Shown in pieces: positions 5,287 to 8,700 of a stretch of 8,700 nucleotides of DNA. Below the pieces are notes generated by a model, which saw nothing but the letters and a program-made list of their open reading frames with translations, made no database searches and was not told where the DNA came from. The DNA comes from CAYPEK01 sp964409645 (GTDB lineage: Bacteria > UBP15 > UBA6099): NCBI GenBank assembly GCA_964409645.1, contig CAYPEK010000150.1:1-8700 (forward strand), in the 5' to 3' direction. Each line of letters starts with the position of its first letter. Positions within the stretch are counted from its first letter, which is position 1. Position numbers and translations under genes: made by a program.

Positions 5287-8097
5287 ATGAAGAAACAATA
5301 CATAGAAATCCGCGGAGCGCGGCAGAACAATCTCAAGAACGTCTCGGTTGACATAGAGCACGAAAAACTCACCGCGTTCACGGGCGTGAGCGGGTCGGGC
5401 AAGTCGTCGCTTGTGTTCGACACGTTATTCGCGGAGGGCCAGCGGCGGTTCGTCGAATCGCAATCGACGTACGCGAGGCAGTTCCTGCAACGGCTGGATA
5501 AGCCGGACGTCGATGTGATCGAGGGTCTGCGACCGACAATCGCGGTACAGTCCAAAAACACATACAAAAGTTCGCGCTCGACCGTGGGCACGGTGACGGA
5601 GATTTATGATTATCTGCGGCTGGTGTTCGCGAAGGCGGGCACGCTGCACTGCCCGTCGTGCGGTGACGAGGTAATCGCGGCCGCCGTCGATGAGATGATC
5701 GGGGAGATACTGAAGGAGTTTGCCGGCGCGCGGGTCTATGTTCTCGCGCCGCTCGAGGTTTCCCCGAAAATGACGCCGTTGCTTTTGCGCGACACAGTGC
5801 GCGCACGCGGCTACTCATACGTGATGTCCGCCGGCGAACTGACCGACCTCGAGGGCGTGGACGAGTCCGGACTCGCGGAGGCGCTCGCCGCCGCGAAACC
5901 GTCGAAAAACGGCGCGCCGGAACAGGATGGGCTCTACATTGTGGTGGATCGGCTGACGGTATCTGGGCAGAAGCGAAAGCGCATCGCGGACTCGGTGGAG
6001 ACGGCGCTTCGTGAGGGAATGGGCGTGTTCCTGATCCGCGGGGTTGAGGGCGGCGCGCGCTTTTTCACCTCGCGGCACCGGTGCCTGAAGTGCGGAATAG
6101 CAATCATGAGGCCGTCCCCGCAGCAGCTTTCGTTCAACAGCGCCATAGGCGCCTGCCCGCGCTGCAAAGGCTTCGGCGACACTTACGAAATAGACATGGA
6201 CGCGGTTGTGCCCGACAAGAAAAAGACGCTTCGCGAGGGAGCGATCGAATGCTGGGAGACGCGCGGCATACGCAGGTACGCGCGGAAGATGTTTGCGAAG
6301 GACGGCGACGAACTGGGCGTACGGCCGGACGTGCCGTTCAAGGACCTGACGCCGCTCGAAGTGGATCGGCTGCTCACCGGCTACGGCGAACTGTACGGGT
6401 TGAACCCGTTCTTCGAGAAGATGAAGCAGAAGAGCTACAAGCCGTCGAACCGGTTCTTCCTGCAAAGGTATCGCAAGTTGCAGAGATGCCCCGACTGCGG
6501 TGGGTCGCGGCTGAACGCGGAGGCGCTGAGCGTGCGGCTCGGCGGCAAAAACATCGCGGAGCTCGGCGTGATGCCGATCGGCGAACTGAATGATTTCTTC
6601 GAGTCTCTTGAGTTGCCGGCCGGCGACCGCGAAACAGTGAAAATTCCGATGCGGGAGCTGATCGGCCGCACGAAATATATAAAGGAAATCGGGCTTGGAT
6701 ATCTGACGATCGACAGGTTGTCGCGCACGCTCTCCGGCGGCGAGATGCAGAGGATTCACCTCGCGGGCCATCTCGGCGCGCGGCTCACCGGCACGCTCTA
6801 CATACTCGATGAGCCAACGGTCGGGTTGCACCCGCGCGACACCGACCGGCTGATACACGTGCTGAAGGATCTCCGCGACGCCGGGAACACGATCGTAATC
6901 GTCGAGCACGATCTTCAGGTGGTCCGCGAGTGCGACCACATCGTTGACATCGGCCCCGGGCCGGGTGAGCGCGGAGGCAACGTTGTTTTCGACGGCGCCA
7001 TAGAGGATTTCATCGCAACCGGCGACACGCTGACGGCGGATTATCTAACCGGTCGCAAACGGGTGTCGGATGCCGGAAGGCAGCGGACGCGCGGCGCGGC
7101 GGACCGTTTTTTTACGGTGCGGGGCGCAAAGCAAAACAACCTCAAAAACATCGACGTGCGCTTCCCGGAAGGGCGGTTTACGTGTGTGACAGGCGTGAGC
7201 GGTTCCGGGAAGTCGTCTCTCGTTTGCGACGTTCTTTATCCGTTTCTTGAACACAAGCTCGGTAAAGAGGATGTGCCGTCCGGCGACTGCAAAGGCGTTG
7301 ACAACTGGAAACTATTCAGCTTCGTCGAGATGGTGGGGCAGGAGCCGATCGCTCATAATTCGCGCGCCAATCCGCTGACGTATCTCGGCGTGTTCTCTCC
7401 AATACGAGACCTGTTCGCGGGTACGGCGGAGGCGAAGAAGCGTGGCCTGACGCCGGGATCGTTCTCGTTCAACGTCGCGGGAGGTCGTTGCGAAAAATGC
7501 GAGGGCAGCGGTTATCTCGAAATAGATATGCAGTTCCTCGCGGACATTACAGTCCTCTGCGACGAGTGCAACGGAACGCGCTACCAGCCGAACGTACTCG
7601 AAGTAACCTATAACGGAAAAAACATCAGTGAAGTGTTCGGGATGACCGTTTCGGAGACGATATCGTTCTTCAGAAACAGCAAGCAGCTTGTGCGTAAGCT
7701 GTACGTGATGGAGGAAGTCGGGCTTGGTTATCTGCGCATCGGGCAGCCGTTGAGCACGCTCTCCGGCGGCGAATCGCAGCGTCTCAAAATCGCGCGCGAG
7801 CTTGTGTCGAACCGCAAGGGGCACGGCCTGTACATATTCGACGAGCCGACGATGGGGCTGCACTGCGACGAGGTGGGCCGTTTCCTGCGCTGCACGGACA
7901 GGCTCATCGGCGAGGGACACACTGTGGTTGTCATCGAGCACAACCTCGACGTGATCGCGCAGGCGGACCATGTGATCGACCTCGGCCCCGAGGGCGGCGC
8001 GGCGGGCGGCCGCATCATCGCGCAGGGCGCCCCGAAAGAAATCGCCGGCAACCCCGATTCGATCACCGGAAAGTTTTTGAAAGATTATTTGAAATAA
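5287..8097 (+). CDS. uvrA: UvrA-family excinuclease ABC ATPase (UvrA or a close paralogue)
   Basis: At 936 residues this is full UvrA length (E. coli 940). UvrA is the damage-sensing dimeric ATPase that loads UvrB in nucleotide excision repair. Both ABC modules are complete: Walker A GVSGSGKSS at 33-41 and 636-644, signatures LSGGEMQR (482-489) and LSGGESQR (825-832), Walker B YILDEP (505-510) and YIFDEP (849-854), each with the glutamate. Zinc ligands are C122/C125 with C401/C404, C266/C269 with C290/C293, and C735/C738 with C758/C761. Two regions depart from the consensus: the UvrB-binding domain (about 130-250) lacks the usual KGEH/KGEY and RVRxDGE motifs, and the second Q-loop reads GQEPIAHNSRANP where canonical UvrA has DQSPIGRTPRSNP. 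Nucleotide excision activity is therefore probable, not certain. The start follows an in-frame TAG at 5251 with no intervening ATG; there is no good Shine-Dalgarno site and no clear promoter. Confidence 0.9.
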   Translation: MKKQYIEIRGARQNNLKNVSVDIEHEKLTAFTGVSGSGKSSLVFDTLFAEGQRRFVESQSTYARQFLQRLDKPDVDVIEGLRPTIAVQSKNTYKSSRSTVGTVTEIYDYLRLVFAKAGTLHCPSCGDEVIAAAVDEMIGEILKEFAGARVYVLAPLEVSPKMTPLLLRDTVRARGYSYVMSAGELTDLEGVDESGLAEALAAAKPSKNGAPEQDGLYIVVDRLTVSGQKRKRIADSVETALREGMGVFLIRGVEGGARFFTSRHRCLKCGIAIMRPSPQQLSFNSAIGACPRCKGFGDTYEIDMDAVVPDKKKTLREGAIECWETRGIRRYARKMFAKDGDELGVRPDVPFKDLTPLEVDRLLTGYGELYGLNPFFEKMKQKSYKPSNRFFLQRYRKLQRCPDCGGSRLNAEALSVRLGGKNIAELGVMPIGELNDFFESLELPAGDRETVKIPMRELIGRTKYIKEIGLGYLTIDRLSRTLSGGEMQRIHLAGHLGARLTGTLYILDEPTVGLHPRDTDRLIHVLKDLRDAGNTIVIVEHDLQVVRECDHIVDIGPGPGERGGNVVFDGAIEDFIATGDTLTADYLTGRKRVSDAGRQRTRGAADRFFTVRGAKQNNLKNIDVRFPEGRFTCVTGVSGSGKSSLVCDVLYPFLEHKLGKEDVPSGDCKGVDNWKLFSFVEMVGQEPIAHNSRANPLTYLGVFSPIRDLFAGTAEAKKRGLTPGSFSFNVAGGRCEKCEGSGYLEIDMQFLADITVLCDECNGTRYQPNVLEVTYNGKNISEVFGMTVSETISFFRNSKQLVRKLYVMEEVGLGYLRIGQPLSTLSGGESQRLKIARELVSNRKGHGLYIFDEPTMGLHCDEVGRFLRCTDRLIGEGHTVVVIEHNLDVIAQADHVIDLGPEGGAAGGRIIAQGAPKEIAGNPDSITGKFLKDYLK

Positions 8098-8128
8098 CAG
8101 GCGTCTGAGCTTTTATCGTGATTACAGA

Positions 8129-8467
8129 TCAGAAGAAAACTTCATTCAGGATCGTTTCGATGTTTTTTAACAACTCCGGCAGGTCGCGTTCGACGGTCTC
8201 CCAGACGAGGTCGAGATTCACGCCGAAGTATTCGTGTATCATTTTGTCTCGCATCCCGGCTAACAGGCGCCAAGGAATGTCGGGATAAGAAGCTCTCAGT
8301 TTGGGAGATATATTTTTTATCGCTTCGCCGATAATTTCAATATTGCGGATAACCGCGTCTTGCGTTTTCCTATCCGAGAAGAAGTCGTCTCTGCCTTTCT
8401 CTGTGTACGCAATTATCAGATTGATGGAATCGCGGACGTGTATGAGATAAAGTTTATCGTCTTTCAA
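8129..8467 (-). CDS. hepT: HepT-like ribonuclease toxin (DUF86)
   Basis: This 112-residue all-helical protein has the HEPN signature RX4HXY: R73, H78 and Y80 in MRDKMIHEYFGV. It also has the RNIEIIGEAIKNIS helix (41-54) typical of DUF86. HepT proteins are HEPN-fold RNases. In the Shewanella system the partner MntA neutralises HepT by adding AMP to the motif tyrosine, here Y80. The start is TTG (8467-8465), preceded on the minus strand by GGAGG (8482-8478) at 10 bases. The TTG overlaps the TGA of the upstream nucleotidyltransferase by four bases, so translation is coupled, with antitoxin first. The gene converges on the uvrA-like gene with only 31 bases between stops and no visible terminator. 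All key motif residues are intact, so it should be functional. Confidence 0.9.
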   Translation of the reverse strand: MKDDKLYLIHVRDSINLIIAYTEKGRDDFFSDRKTQDAVIRNIEIIGEAIKNISPKLRASYPDIPWRLLAGMRDKMIHEYFGVNLDLVWETVERDLPELLKNIETILNEVFF

Positions 8468-8700
8468 AGAGATATAGCCTCCGCATGTATGCGATCACGA
8501 AGAAGAGGGTAAAGGCCACCGGCTGTGAGCAAGTCAACCTTTTTTCCGAGCAGATCCTCGAGTTCCTGCCATAAGGCAATGTTATCGAGGAGGCTGCGGC
8601 CTACTTCCATATCCACAAGAAAGTCTATGTCGCTGTCTGGCCCGGCTTCGCCGCGCGCGACTGAGCCGAAAACACGCACGTTCTTCGCTCCGTGCCGCTC
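8464..8700 (-). CDS. mntA: MntA-like minimal nucleotidyltransferase antitoxin, 5' end outside window
   Basis: The frame is open to the right edge of the window and gives 78 residues to a TGA, reading ERHGAKNVRVFGSVARGEAG at the edge. It has the nucleotidyltransferase motif GSX10DXD (GSVARGEAGPDSDID), which binds nucleotide and two metal ions. The C-terminal part (KKVDLLTAGGLYPLLRDRI) is typical of the MNT family paired with DUF86/HepT. It is expected to AMPylate and silence the downstream HepT. An apparent GTG start at 8679 sits between AKN and RVFGS, inside the conserved core, so it is not the real start; about 20 residues probably lie beyond the window. It overlaps hepT by four bases. Confidence 0.88.
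   Translation of the reverse strand, partial: ERHGAKNVRVFGSVARGEAGPDSDIDFLVDMEVGRSLLDNIALWQELEDLLGKKVDLLTAGGLYPLLRDRIHAEAISL

Noticed and set aside
5815..6939. Long minus-strand ORF (374 codons) opposite the uvrA-like gene
   Set aside because: It is the antisense of a conserved UvrA coding region in GC-rich DNA, with an Arg/His/Ala-rich product and no motif or ribosome site.

Overview
The window looks like a stretch of bacterial chromosome with GC-rich coding sequence (clearly above half G+C by eye) and AT-richer gaps between genes. It is densely coded and has no phage genes, CRISPR arrays or transposase genes. The source organism cannot be named from this sequence. The promoter-like sites are near the ordinary sigma-70 consensus (TATAAT twice, TAAAAT once). 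The LeuB-like protein resembles, from memory, the form found in Planctomycetes and similar uncultured phyla more than the proteobacterial one, so an uncultured non-proteobacterial lineage is a weak guess.

Layout, left to right. (1) Positions 1-591 hold the 3' part of the housekeeping sigma factor gene (rpoD/sigA). (2) A 190-base gap carries a promoter-like site and a small hairpin ahead of a leuB-like decarboxylating dehydrogenase gene (783-1847), which ends at a textbook intrinsic terminator (1874-1899). (3) A lone SAM-dependent methyltransferase gene follows (best start 1941, end 3038). Its promoter sits so close that the mRNA may be leaderless. (4) The last codons of that gene lie inside a 127-base, AT-rich element bounded by 29-base inverted repeats (3024-3150). 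(5) A strong promoter and Shine-Dalgarno site then lead a two-gene operon: a GHMP-family sugar or small-molecule kinase (3247-4251) overlapping by four bases a HAD-family phosphatase (4248-5099). (6) A 187-base gap packed with three palindromes precedes a full-length UvrA-family gene (5287-8097). (7) Convergent to it, on the minus strand, is a HepT/MntA toxin-antitoxin pair (8129-8467 and 8464-8700, the latter running off the window).

The genes are mostly independent units: transcription, leucine-type metabolism, a methyltransferase, DNA repair and a toxin-antitoxin module. The one clear functional unit of unknown purpose is the translationally coupled kinase-phosphatase pair. It has the logic of a phosphorylation and dephosphorylation pathway, as in heptose or other sugar-nucleotide synthesis, but neither protein closely matches the standard enzymes of those routes. 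The most notable points are the inverted-repeat element at the end of the methyltransferase gene, the possibly leaderless methyltransferase, the degenerate UvrB-binding region and altered second Q-loop of the UvrA-like protein, and an odd substitution cluster in sigma region 2.4/3.0.
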